Below, one piece after another: positions 43,072-53,677 of a stretch of DNA of 64,000 nt. The stretch is from Dactylorhiza incarnata. Taxonomy: Eukaryota; Streptophyta; Magnoliopsida; Asparagales; Orchidaceae. The stretch covers positions 10,275,001-10,339,000 of the forward strand of contig JAWHQI010000040.1 of NCBI GenBank assembly GCA_033032865.1, in the 5' to 3' direction. Below the pieces are notes generated by a model. The model was not told the DNA's origin. It saw only the letters and a list, made by a program, of their open reading frames with translations, and did not search any database. Each line of letters opens with the position of its first letter. Positions within the stretch are counted from its first letter, which is position 1. The translations under genes were made by a program, and so were the position numbers.

Positions 43072-44500
43072 ATGGCAGGAGACGAAGATCAAGGCGAGGG
43101 GTACAGCGGGTCACCCCAGGTGGTGACACCGAGGATGTTCGCGGATTTCAGGAGAGAGGTGCTCGACACCTTCAGGCTCACTATCGCGGCACTGCGAAGT
43201 GAGTTCGCGACCCCAGCACCTCAGGCAACCCTTCCCCCAACAGCGGTCGGCGAGAATTCCCTGGGGGGAAGGGCCGGAAAGGAAGTCGCCAGAGGGTTAG
43301 TGCATTACCTGGAGGGGCGAGTGTTGTTCGCCAGCCCGTCGAGCTCTGTGCAGGCAAGCTCTGTGCCGGCGAGCGCGGCGCAGGCGAGCACGCGCCCGGA
43401 GGATGCGGCGACTGTGGGGGTGGTTCAGGCGAACACCGCTCTTGCGAGCGCGGTCCTCGCGAGCCAAAGTCTGGCGAGGGAGCTTGGGGGCGTGTGGAGC
43501 AAGAAAGGGTGGCAGGAGGAGGAAGCCCCTTCTGCGAGTTGGTACTTTCTGCGCCCGTCCCGGTAGGGTTCGGGGAGTGGGATAGGGTGTACTACAACGG
43601 CAGGGATGACCCCATCCAGCACCTCCAGTCTTTTGAAGACTCGGACTCTATCAGGCCGATGTCAGATGCTTTCAAGTGTCGGCTCTTCGCCGTCACCCTT
43701 AAAGAAAAGGCCAGGGACTCGTTCCACTAACTCCCTACAAGATCGATCTACACCTTTGAAGATTTACGCCGAAGTTTCTTGTTATGATTCTCAACTTCAA
43801 AGAAGAGGAAGAAGGACACCGAGTCTCTCTTCAAAGTGAAGCAGTAGCCGAAGGAGTCGTTGGCTCGCTACGCGGACCGATTCCAGGAGGAGGTGCTGCT
43901 CATTCAGGAGATGCCTGGGTTTGCTTTCATGGTCGGGCTGAGGGAATGTTTCTTCAAGATGGTTTTGAAGAGGAAAGCCCCCGTCTCCTACGAGGAGCTG
44001 ATGGAGAGCGTGGCGGAGGAAATCGAGAATGAAAAGGCCAGCCCGGAACTCACTAAGAGGCTAGCAAATCTCAGTGAGCTGGAGGTCAGACAGTAAGAGG
44101 TGAGGAGAAGGGAAGAGCCCAGCGCCCCGGTGGGGGAGTGGAGGCAGCATGGCGGAGGAATGCAAGGCCAGGGAAGGGGTTACGCCTCGGGGAGGGGTAA
44201 CTTCTATGGGGGTCAAGGAAGACCCCATTAGTTGGGATGGAGACAGGGTCCGAGGCCGATGCCTCCTCCACCCCAGAAGGCCATGGCAATCGGGCGGGGA
44301 AGGGGAGGAAGAGTAAGGAGAGAAGAGGCGAGAGAAGAAGCAGGAGTAGGAAGGATAAGAAGGAATAGGATGGCGGAGGCCGAGACGGGAGAGGTGACGT
44401 TTTCGTACTATGACTTCCATGATGAGGAAGGTCACGCGACGGCCACCTGCCTGGAGTTCCTTGAGACAAAAAGGGCCCGAGTGCCCGCGCCGCAATAGCA
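43072..44500 (+). pseudogene. gag: G2 gag (Tat type), frameshifted
   Basis: It starts MAGDEDQGEGYSG like G1. One G is missing from a G6 run near 43486, which shifts the frame in the middle of the capsid; the core continues in 43494-43730 with DDPIQHLQSFED. It runs on through 43860-44096 (LARYADRFQEEVLL, KAPVSYEELMESVAEE) and 44232-44498, with the zinc-knuckle-like YDFHDEEGHATATC whose first Cys is replaced by Tyr. The stretch gaaggagtcgttggctcg (43852-43869) is the uninterrupted version of the site where C1 sits in G1. Confidence 0.85.
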
Positions 44501-44600
44501 GCAACCGGTGAGGATCAAGGAGGTCGAGCCTCGGGAGGAAGAGGAGGAAAGGTGCGAGGACCGGGCTGATTTGGGGACCCGAGGTGGATCGGGGTGATCC

Positions 44601-45212
44601 ATGGGGGGGGGGGGGGGGGTAGGGATTGAGGCAACCCAGAAGGCGAGCCTCCATACTATCTATCGTCGTAGCGTCGCTTCGACATCCCTAGCCCCACCCC
44701 TGACAGAGAAGATTTCCTTCCCCCAGAAGGACATGCCAGGTTATGAGGACCCGTTCTGCGATGCGTTGGTTATTCAGACGGCGATCGAGAACTTCACCGT
44801 TTCCCGAATCCTGGTGGATAACGGAAGTTTGGTCAATGTTATTTTCAAGAAGGCATTCGATGGAATGGAGGTGGAGGCGCGAAGGGTGTTGGACTCGGAC
44901 GGTTCGTTGTTTGGATTCTCCGGGGTGAGAAAGGAAGTAGAGGGAGGAGTAGGACTCCATGTGGTTTTGGGAGGGCAGTCCAGGAACTGCCGCTTTGTCA
45001 TAGTGGATGCCCCTAGCAGCTATAGCGCCATCTTCGGACGGCCGCACATCAGCGCGTTTCGCTGTGTCCCCTCCACATTACACCAGTGCCTTAAGTTCAA
45101 TGACGGAGGAGTCCAAGTCCGAATCAGAGGAGATCCGAAGGTCGCAAGGCAACGCTACGTGATAGCGGTCAACACCATCTCCTGGATGGCCGAGGCAGAG
45201 AAATGGGACTAG
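44601..45212 (+). pseudogene. G2 aspartic protease domain
   Basis: A 203-codon open frame after a 17-G run. It has HTIYRRSVASTSLAPPL, the active-site ILVDNGSLVNVIF (usually DxGSS; here the second Ser is Leu) and VVLGGQSRNCRFVIVDAP, and ends in a TAG. The domain is better preserved than in G1. Confidence 0.8.
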
Positions 45213-45215
45213 GAG

Positions 45216-45785
45216 ATGGGTGAGCCGACAGGACTTGGAGGAGAAGACCAGAAGGAGGAGATGGAGCAGAGGTCGGAGGAGCCGATGGAGGAGGAAGAGG
45301 TAGAGGGTCGAGCCCTGGAGGAAGGGGCGGAAGAGGTGATGGAGGTCCAGGAAGAAGGACAGGAGCAAGGAGGAGACTGGGGAGAACAATCTCGGTTGGA
45401 GGCCGTGGAGGAGGTCGTGGAGCTCAAAATCACCACCCGAGCCGGAGTGGTGGAGAAAGTCAGGATCAGCAGGGAGCTCAACCTGGAGGAGCAGAAGCAG
45501 ATTCTCGTCTGCGTTCAGGAGAACATGGATGTCTTCGCTTGGAGCTCCGCAGAGATGCCAGGGATTGACGCAGATGTGGCTTGCCACTGCCTCAATCTCA
45601 ACCCCGGCACCCGCCCCATCCGTAAAAAGAGGAGGGCCATAGCAGACAAGCTGGAGGGACCCATCCGAGTGGAGGTGGGTAAGCTCATACAGGCGGGGTT
45701 TGTATCAGAGATCCAGTATCTAGGCTGGGTCTCTAACGTGGTCATGGTGAAGAAGGGGGGAGGTAAGTGGAGAATGTGTATCGAC
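45216..45785 (+). pseudogene. G2 reverse transcriptase, N-terminal part, cut by C3
   Basis: A Glu-rich linker is followed by LNPGTRPIRKKRRA, IQAGFVSEIQYLGW and KKGGGKWRMCID, the start of the Tat RT fingers. At 45785/45786 homology to G1 stops abruptly (G1 continues with CIDFSLLNK). C3 occupies the break. The remaining RT, RNase H and integrase are not in the window. Confidence 0.85.
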
Positions 45786-45907
45786 AGGGAGCTAAGTGAG
45801 CAGTGGCATCCACTTCGTAAATCCCTGTCAGTTTGTATTGCCTTAGGAGCTAAGAGAAAGTTGTTGTTGTTCTTATGATCTGGAAGAAATATTTTTCCTA
45901 AGTATTT

Positions 45908-46325
45908 TTTCGTTCGACGAATTTTGGTGAGTTCGTCGATCGCCGTTCGACGAAATGTAGTGTTTTCGTCGAACGCCGTTCGATGGACAGTTATACTGAA
46001 ATTCTGAGTTCAGCTTTCATCGAGCTCCGTTCGACGAACTGAAGTAGTTTCGTCGACCGCTGTTTTTACTGAAATTGAAGTGTTTCGTCGATCGCCGTTC
46101 ATCGAACGTCGTTCGATGAATTGAAGTAGTTTTTTCGATCGCTGTATTACTGAAATTGAAGTGGTTTTGTCGATTGCCATTCGTCGATCGCCGTTCGACG
46201 AATTGAAGTTGTTTCGTCGGTCGCTGTTTTACTGAAGTTGAAGTGGTTTCGTTGATCGCCGCTTGTCGATCGCCATTCGACGAACTTAAGTGATGTCTTC
46301 GAGCTCAGTTCGACGAATTTTCCTC
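45908..46325 (+). repeat. TTCGACGAA/TTCGTCGA array in C3 U3
   Basis: More than a dozen copies of gttcgacgaa, tttcgtcgatcgccgttc and relatives. The longer unit tttcgtcgatcgctgttttac-tgaaattgaag repeats about four times. Confidence 0.9.
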
Positions 46326-46387
46326 GGCCTACGAATTGACTCTGCACTGTTTATTTCTCAAATTCCTTTCTCAAGAAATCCTTTTCT

Positions 46388-46682
46388 ATCCTCTATTTCA
46401 AGTTTCTAAAGGTTTCTCGGCAAGACTTGACTTTCTCAAGAATTCAAAAGAGTCTCTCGAGAAATATGTCTATCTCTCGGAAAGTCTTTCTTGTCTGCCA
46501 GTGAAGTTATTCTAAAGGTTGTTTTTATTGAGAAGCCAATTGTTCTCGAGAAGTCCATCCATCTCTCGAGAAATCCTGTATCTCTCGAGAAGTTTATCTC
46601 TATCTCCCATAATTCCTTCTATGTATTTTCTCAAAGTAGAAGTTGCTATTTCTCGAGAAGTTCCTTGTTCTCGAGAAATTGT
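46388..46682 (+). repeat. TTCTCGAGAA palindrome array in C3 U3
   Basis: Eight or more copies of tctcgagaaat or ttctcgagaag between 46388 and 46682. The same palindrome recurs in the C3 3' region (53240-53445) and in the LTR of G3. Confidence 0.9.
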
Positions 46683-46807
46683 GTTTTAGTTCTTTAAGTA
46701 ATTTTCTGTCTGTTTGTCGGGACGTTAATTCCTTATGTCTGATGTGACGGCTCATATGATTTCATTTAGCTTAATCCTACCTTAATTCATGCCGTTAAGA
46801 CTATGGC

Positions 46808-46814
46808 TATATAA
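46808..46814 (+). promoter_or_regulatory. C3 5' LTR TATA box
   Basis: TATATAA in atggctatataaggctctcg, about 125 bp downstream of the second palindrome array. Confidence 0.75.
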
Positions 46815-47579
46815 GGCTCTCGTTTAAGGATTAATCATTGATATTCAATCATTCTAATCTTAACCCTAATTCTCTATTCGATCCAAGAAGAACGAGAAAG
46901 TGCTACCTCCTGTCGCCAATGTTGGAGATCGATCTACTATTCTGAATTAATTGTCTCCAGTGGAAGAAATGGTTCGATTGATCATTGCTCCATCCTCTAC
47001 TGTATCTATTAGATCAAGTCGAATCGAAGAAGGTCAGATCTGAGTTATTTTCAATTCTTCCTCATCGACATCAAGTCAAAACTATTCAAGTCTCAAGAAG
47101 GAAGAAGATCTCTCAGGATTTTCAGATCTGTTTATGTATTGATAAGTATTGTATTAATATCAATTTACATTTGATTGTAGGAGAAGTTTTCTCCGAGTGG
47201 TAGGAGAGGTTTGTCTCCGAGTTGTAGGAGAGGTTTATCTTCGAGTTGTAAGAGAGGTTTTCTCTGAGTTTGTAGAAGATTTGTCTCCGAGATTGTAGGA
47301 GTGTTGACTCCGAGATTGTAGGGTGATTCTTGATCCGAGTTATAGTGAAGTAGTCAAGTCTAGCTGAGGTGCTAGATTGGCGAGGCCGGCAAGTGGAGTA
47401 CCCAAGAACGGGGAACCACTATAAATGTCTTGTGTCGTCTGTGATTGAGATTTGCTTTCTTATGCATTCTATTTCATCAAGTTTTTAATTCCGTAAAAGA
47501 CGATGTTATCACCTATTCACCCCCCCCCCCCCCCCCCCCCCTCTAGGTGATTTATAGGTAGGCAACTAGATACTTCAAT

Positions 47580-47591
47580 TGGCATCAGAGG
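47580..47591 (+). promoter_or_regulatory. C3 primer-binding site (tRNA-Met)
   Basis: tggcatcagagg, one change (T to C) from the C1 primer site, two bases after the LTR. Confidence 0.85.
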
Positions 47592-47655
47592 GTCACAATT
47601 TGTTTCAAGGTTAACACCTTGAACAGGATCTATCCATTCCAGTTGCTCGCAAATC

Positions 47656-49952
47656 ATGGAAAGAAGCAAGGAATATTCCTCGTTGAAGCTGCCAATCTGC
47701 ACAAAGGCAAATTTTCCCATGTGGAAAGAAAGAGTCAGATTTTACATGGAATCTGCTAATCCGAGAATTTTCCAAGTTGTGGAAGAAGGCCCTCATGTGC
47801 CTATGACTGCCTCTAAAATTGACCCTACTGTTCAGGTGCCAAAGAAAATGATGGACCTAACTAAGGATGAGATCGCTATAGTAGCCTTGGACAAAAAGGC
47901 GAAGAACATTATTGCTAGTGCAGTGGATGACTCAATGTTACAAAATTTGATTCACTGCAGATCGGCCAAAGAAATATGGTCATCCTTAATTGTTCTCATG
48001 GAAGGTACCGAAGAGGTAAGGGACGATAGAAGATCTCTACTCAACCAAGAGTATGAGTCCTTCAAGCAGAGTAAGAAGGAGTGCATCGCCGATGCTTATG
48101 AAAGATTCTTCAAAATTGTAAACGGCCTAAGAAACTATGGTCGGGAATTCACTAACGGTGAACTCAATAACAAGTTCCTGCGATCCTTGACGAAAGAATG
48201 GGATAGCAAGATCGTTGCCATTAGGGAGTTTGGAAAGATGCCAAATATTGATCCACAGAATCCATTTGGGAAGCTATTATCCCATGAGCTGTAGATGAAT
48301 ATCCACAAAATAGAAGAAGATGGGAACCAGACTTCTAGCAAGGAAAGGACCTTGGATCTGAAGGCGGAAAGCTCCAGGAAAAGCAGAACTGTGTCTCCAA
48401 TTAGGGCACAAGAATCTGATGAAGAAGAAGAATCAGAAGCAGGCTCCTCCTGCTCAGAAATGTCAGATGGGGAATTTTCTCTAATCTCCCATCAGTTCAA
48501 GAAACTGCTAAACAAGAGAAGGCTTATGAAGAACAAGCATTCATCTTCTGATTATAGACATTCTCGTCATGATGGAGACAATCACAAGAAGGGCTCAGGC
48601 AACCATGACAGGTATAAGTTTAAACCGAACAAACACATTTCTTCTGACATTATTTGTTATTGTTGTAATAAGCCAGGGAATATGATCGATGAATTCCCTT
48701 ACAAAAAGAAAGAAGGTGGAAAGAAAGAAGAAACGAAATTCACCCACCGGAAAAGAAAAATGAAAGAAGCCTCGTCGCCAAAAAGTCCAAAACACTCAGC
48801 GACAGTGACTCAGAGAAGTCAAGTGATGAAGAAGAAGCCTACTCCGGACTAATGGCTATGACTGATGATGAAGAAGAACCTCCATACAAAGGGAAGGTAA
48901 ATGCTCACGCCTTATTACCTGATTCAGATTATGCCTCAGCTGAGCAAAAGGATTACCCCTCAAATGATGACTCAGAACTCATGACCCAATATACTGAATT
49001 GCTTATAGCCTTTGACAAATGACGAAAGGTTGTCAAAATCCAGGCCAAGGAGATTTTGTCTCTCAAGAAAGTGGAATCTAATCTGAGAGAAGAAGTTGCA
49101 CACCTTACATCTCTCAGAGAGGAAATCCAGAATCTGACAGACAAAATCAAAAGCTCAGATGAGCTCCTTGCCCCGAGAGAGGAAAGTATCAAAGAGCTGG
49201 AAGAACAGCTAGCCGCAGAGAAGAGGCTAGTTGAATAGTTTTCTCAACGTAAAACTATTCTTCCAATCATTGATAGATTCTCCGCTAAAGCAAGTGGAAG
49301 TGGATTAGGTCATGTGGCTGAATCTAGTAAATCTTCTAAAAGCATACTAGCTAAGAAGAATAATAAGAATGCTAAGAAAGCTACCACCTAAGAGAAAAGG
49401 AAAGCCCATCAAGATCAAGTGGCATTTAAGAAAGTTATCTTTCCTACAAATGTCTATGATATGGACAGCACTTATGGTCACTTGACACGACCAATTAATT
49501 TTGCGCCTGTCAATGACTATAAGGGGTGGACTCGTCCCCAAGACTTTGGTGGAAGTGAGCTAAATCTGAGAGATTTTGGTCCTTATGATCATGGTCCGAG
49601 TGCTAAGAGAGCACCAATAGTGAAGGTTGTTGCACCTAAGCCTAAGGAGACAGTTCAACCATGTGTGTGCTGTACTCATGAAGCATCCTCTTCTAGAAGA
49701 ATTTCCCCTGCTAAAACTAACGTTCAAAAAGTGAAGCGGGAGAATACTAAGAGAAGGTACAACATATTTGATTGTTGGTGTTGCGAAAAGATTGGTCACT
49801 TTGCCATAGATTGCTGGTTTAATTCTACTTATTTCAAGAGACCACAAGTAAACATTGTAAGAAAGACCACTCGCAATGTTAACGTTCTTCGTGGGGCTCA
49901 ACTAACAAGGAACCAAGGACCCAAATTTGTTTGGGCTCCTAAGGCAAAATAA
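47656..49952 (+). pseudogene. gag: C3 gag, broken
   Basis: Homologous throughout to C1 gag. It starts MERSKEYSSLKLPICTKANF at 47656 with the UBN2 capsid (LIHCRSAKEIWSSLIVLMEG, LNNKFLRSLTKEWDSKIVAI). A TAG at 48292-48294 follows, then a frameshift near 48765, a TGA at 49018-49020 (Cys codon in C1), a TAG near 49236 and a TAA near 49390. The first zinc knuckle reads CYCCNKPGNMIDEF, with His and last Cys lost. The second, CWCCEKIGHFAIDC, is intact, as is the CVCCTHE cluster. The last open stretch is 49419-49952. Confidence 0.9.
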
Positions 49953-49962
49953 TTTGTTTTTG

Positions 49963-49971
49963 CAGGTATGT
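49963..49971 (+). promoter_or_regulatory. Splice-like gag-pol junction of C3
   Basis: tttgtttttgCAG/GTATGTcc combines a pyrimidine-rich tract and AG with a consensus GTATGT donor, just after the gag stop and before pol in a +1 frame. The string caggtatgtccaaaggcca is conserved in C1 (12411-12429). Role unproven. Confidence 0.4.
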
Positions 49972-52900
49972 CCAAAGGCCAACAGAAATCCTATCTGGTA
50001 TTTGGACAGTGGTTGTTCACGACATATGACCGGAACTAAAAGTCTTTTACAGAACTATATTCCAGTTGAGAACGATCCAAAAGTTATTTTTAGCGGATCC
50101 GACAGAGGAATAACAAAAGGCTACGGTATGATTACTAATGGTAATGTATCCTTTTTGGATGTAGCTTATGTGGAAGGATTAGAACATAATTTGATATGCA
50201 TAAGTCAACTATGTGATAAAGGATACACATTTGATTTTTGTAAAGATAAAGCTTTGATAATGTCGGCAGAAAATTCTGAAACGATTTTATCAGGCACTCG
50301 TTGTTGAAATATTTTCTATTTGAATTTTCTTTGCTTATCATCTTCTACACCAGTGTGTCTTTTAGCAAAAGATAGTGCATCTCTTGTTGACCAATGGCAC
50401 AAGAGATTAGCACATATTAATTTCAAAATGATAAATAAATTGTTTTCTCAAAACTTAGTGCGTGATGCGCCAAATGTTAAGTGCATTAAAGATAGACCTT
50501 GTCATGCATGTGTAAAAGGCAAGCAAACAAGAGCTACCTTTGAGAGCATTATTGGCAATGACTCTACCAGGTGTTTATACCTGCTTCATATGGACCTGTT
50601 TGGTCCATTGCAAATTAGAATTTTAGGAGGAAAGTCTTACACATTGGTTATTGTAGATGATTACTCACGTTTTGCATGGGTATTCTTTCTAAAATACAAG
50701 TCAGATACTTTTGATATTTTCACTAAATTTGTCAAGCAAATTCAGAACGAATTAGATTGTTCGGTGGTCAAAATTAGAAGTGACCATGGAACAGAATTTG
50801 AATCTGGATCCATGACATATTTCGGTGAAAGCCTTGGTATCTTCTATGAGTTTTCCTCTCCTCGAACTCCACAACAAAATGGGGTAGCTGAGAGAAGGAA
50901 CAGAACACTCATTGAGGCTTGAAGAATGATGTTGAGTGATTCTTCACTTCCGGAATACTTCTGGGCTGAAGCTGTCCATACTACTTGCCACGTGCAAAAT
51001 AGAGCACTCATAAATAAAAACTATGAAAAGACTCCTTATGAACTACTGAAAGGCAAGAGACCAACCATCTCTTATTTTAGAATCTTTGGTAGCAAATGCT
51101 TTTTACTTAATAATGAAAAGCATTACAAAACCAAGTTTAGTGAAAAGAGCTTTGAAGGTATTTTCGTAGGCTACAGTAGCCATAGCAAAGCTTATAGAGT
51201 TTTTAATAAGAAGACTCTGGTTGTAGAAGAATCTATTAACATTGTATTTGATGAGACGAGCTTGCTACATAGCAGCTCTTCTAGTGCTTCTATTGAAGTT
51301 GTAGGTTCAAAGTTGCAAGATACAAACTTGGATGAGCCAGTTAAAGACAATGCTCAAACCTTCGTCAAGATCTCTCCCCGAACCTCAACTGAAGAGGAAG
51401 ATCATCTTGATGAAGAGCCAATTCAAGTTGAAGAAAACATTCCAGTAGTAGAAGAAATAGCTCCTGGTGTTCAAAATAATGCATGGAATCTTGAATTCAG
51501 ACACCTGAGGGACCATCATATTGATCAGATCATAGGAAATCCTCAAGTAGGTATAAGAACGAGAAGTGGTGCTACTAATGAAAATATGCATTTATGTTTC
51601 CTCTCACAGGTTGAACCAAAGAAGTTCCAAGAAGCAAATGAAATCCCCCATTGGATAATTGCAATGGAAGAAGAATTGAATCAATTCAAGCGATGCAAAG
51701 TGTGGACACTTGTTCCAAAACCCAAGGATAAGAATATCATTGGAACAAAGTGGGTGTACATAAATAAATTGGATGAAGATAGAACAATAATCAAGAACAA
51801 AGCCAGACTTGTAGCAAAAGGATACAGACAAGAAGAAGGGATCGACTTCGATCAGACTTACGCTCCTGTAGCAAGACTCGAAGCAATCAGGATGTTTCTA
51901 GCTTACGCTGCATTCAAAGGATTCACCGTATACCAAATGGACGTCAAGTCAACTTTTCTCAATGGTAATATAAAAGAAGAAGTATACGTCGAATAACCTC
52001 CATGTTTTGTTAATCCTGATTATGTTTATTTATTACAAAAAGCTTTATATGGTTTGAAACAAGCTCCTCGAGCTTGGTATGAGAAGCTGCCTAACTTTCT
52101 TCTTGAGAACAAGTTCACAAGAGGAAAGATAGATAAGACATTATTTCTTAGGGAAGTAAAAGGAAAGATTTTGCTAGTGCAAATCTATGCCGATGACATT
52201 ATTTTTGGCTCTACGGATGATAACCTCTACAAAAAGTTTTCCAAACTTATGCAAGGGAAATTTGAAATGAGCTGTATGGGTGAGCTGAAATATTTCTTAG
52301 GACTTTAGGTGAAGTAATCTGAAGATGGAATTTTCATCTCACAGACGAAATTCACCAAGGAGTTGGTTAAGAAATTTGGAATGGAGAGTGCAACCTCTAT
52401 GAGGACTCAAATGAGCTCAGCTATGTCTCTGGACAAGGATGAGAAAGGGAAACCTTTCGATGAAACCAAGTACAGAAGCATAATTGGCTCTCTGCTCTAC
52501 CTTACTGCTAGTAGACCTGATATAATGTTCTCTACATGTGTATGTGATAGATACAGGTGAACTCTAAGGAATCTCACTATACTGTTGCAAAGCGAATTTT
52601 GAGATAAGGGTACACCAAATCTTGGCTTATGGTACCCAAGAAGTAATGATAGCGAGCTAATAGGTTTTTCAGATGCAGACTTTGCAGGTAGTAAAGATGA
52701 CAGGAAAAGCACTTCCGGGACATGCCAATTTCTCGGAAGAAGACTTATTTCTTGGAGTAGCAAGAAGCAGAATTGTGTTGCAATTTCAACCGCCGAGTCA
52801 GAAAACATTTCTGCAGGCAGTTATTGTGCACAACTTCTTTGGATAAAGAATCAGCTTGAAGATTATAACTTGAAGTTCAAAGACATCCCAATGTTTTGCG

Positions 52901-53128
52901 ACTCCTCCAGTGCAATAACAATTGCAAATAATCCAGTCTCGCACAGCTGGACAAAGCATATTGAATTGAGATATCATTTCATCCGGGAGCATGTGGAGAA
53001 TGGGGACATCAATCTAAGTTAATTATGTCCCGATGGATAAGCAAGTTGCAGAAATTTTCACGAAGGCGCTGGATGAGACCAAGTTCTCTTTCTTCAAGAC
53101 AGAGCTTGGAATGCTCAACATGGAGTAA
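49972..53128 (+). pseudogene. pol: C3 pol: protease, integrase, RT, RNase H, broken
   Basis: Protease: WYLDSGCSRHMTG near 50000. Integrase 50320-50922: HKRLAHINFK plus CHACVKGKQ (HHCC), then LLHMDLFGP, RSDHGTEFES and PQQNGVAERRNRTL (D, D, E all present), ending in TGA. 50926-51996: integrase C-terminus and RT start ([29 protein letters not shown]), stop at 51996. 52054-52308: KQAPRAWYEKL and QIYADDIIFGS with an intact YADD. 52363-52560: KYRSIIGSLLYLTASRPD. RNase H about 52620-53020: FSDADFAGSKDDRKSTSGTC and ISTAESEN; ends LGMLNME at 53128. Several stops separate these blocks. Confidence 0.9.
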
Positions 53129-53677
53129 TATTAAAGTCAAGAAGAAGACAAGAAGGAAGGTAGATATTCATATGTTCAAACTCTAAAGGAAGCAAAGGTC
53201 TGAAATTTTGAAGAAAAATCTAAGTCATTTTTGAGACTTCTCGAGAAATGGAATTCGTCTCTCGAGAAATGATGTTTCTCTGGTGAAAAAGGCCAAATGA
53301 CAGAATCTTAGTACTTCTCGAAAATTATATTGTACTTCTCGAGAAATGGAGTTATCCCTCGAGAAATGACCTTGCGAAGATGAGTCTACTAAATTATTTG
53401 ATTTCTCGAGATATCATTTGACTTCTCGAGAAATGGCATTTATTTTCGATCTTCAGAAATTTTTATTTTTCGCGAATACGAAAGGGCAGGTACGCAGCTG
53501 TTATTTAAATGTTAAATAAAATTTATTTAAATGTCCAATCAAATCAAAACTATAAATAGAAAATCTCGAATGATTTAATGTTCACGCAAACCATTTCCCT
53601 TTCTTCTCTAAAACCCTTCGACTGTTCTTCTTCTTCTCGTGACATTCGGCGTCTGGTTCACTACTTCTCGTGATTTC
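53129..53677 (+). other. C3 3' region: palindrome array and promoter-like block
   Basis: After the pol stop there are seven copies of cttctcgagaaatg-type palindromes (53240-53445). AT-rich sequence and a TATAAATA at 53551-53558 follow, then a pyrimidine-rich leader-like stretch (cctttcttctctaaaaccct) up to the G3 insertion at 53678. It resembles a U3-TATA-leader arrangement but does not align with the C3 5' LTR apart from the motif. It could be a divergent 3' LTR start, an env-like region promoter, or captured DNA. Confidence 0.5.

Larger units (their letters stand above)
45786..47577 (+). repeat. C3 5' LTR
   Basis: About 1.79 kb, ending gatacttca before the primer site. U3 has two motif arrays (45908-46325 and 46388-46682). 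The TATA box is at 46808. R/U5 has six tccgagttgtaggag-type units (about 47175-47340). A poly(C) run of about 22 (47520-47541) replaces the C6 found in the C1 LTR. The exact start is uncertain. Confidence 0.75.
45786..53677 (+). mobile_element. C3: SIRE-like Ty1/copia element, gag-pol, decayed
   Basis: Its 5' LTR ends at 47577. Then come a Met primer site, gag (47656-49952), pol in another frame (about 49972-53128) and a 3' region cut at 53677 by G3. The order PR-INT-RT-RH is the copia order. Gag is clearly homologous to C1 gag, and the R/U5 of the LTR also matches C1. At least eight premature stops and one frameshift are visible. The 3' LTR is not in the window. The left border is set by the break in G2; no canonical TG start is seen there, and the 5' duplication TCGAC is only a guess. 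Confidence 0.85.

Noticed and set aside
45786..45830. A separate small insertion between G2 and the C3 LTR, flanked by cagggag and tccctg
   Set aside because: The inverted pair is only about 6 bp and there is no duplication. It may simply be the degraded start of the C3 LTR, so it is left inside the LTR with an uncertain border.
46388..46682. TTCTCGAGAA array as heat-shock elements
   Set aside because: Heat-shock elements need alternating nGAAn blocks with a 2-bp gap (TTCnnGAA). Here the gap between TTC and GAA is 4 bp, so the consensus is not met.
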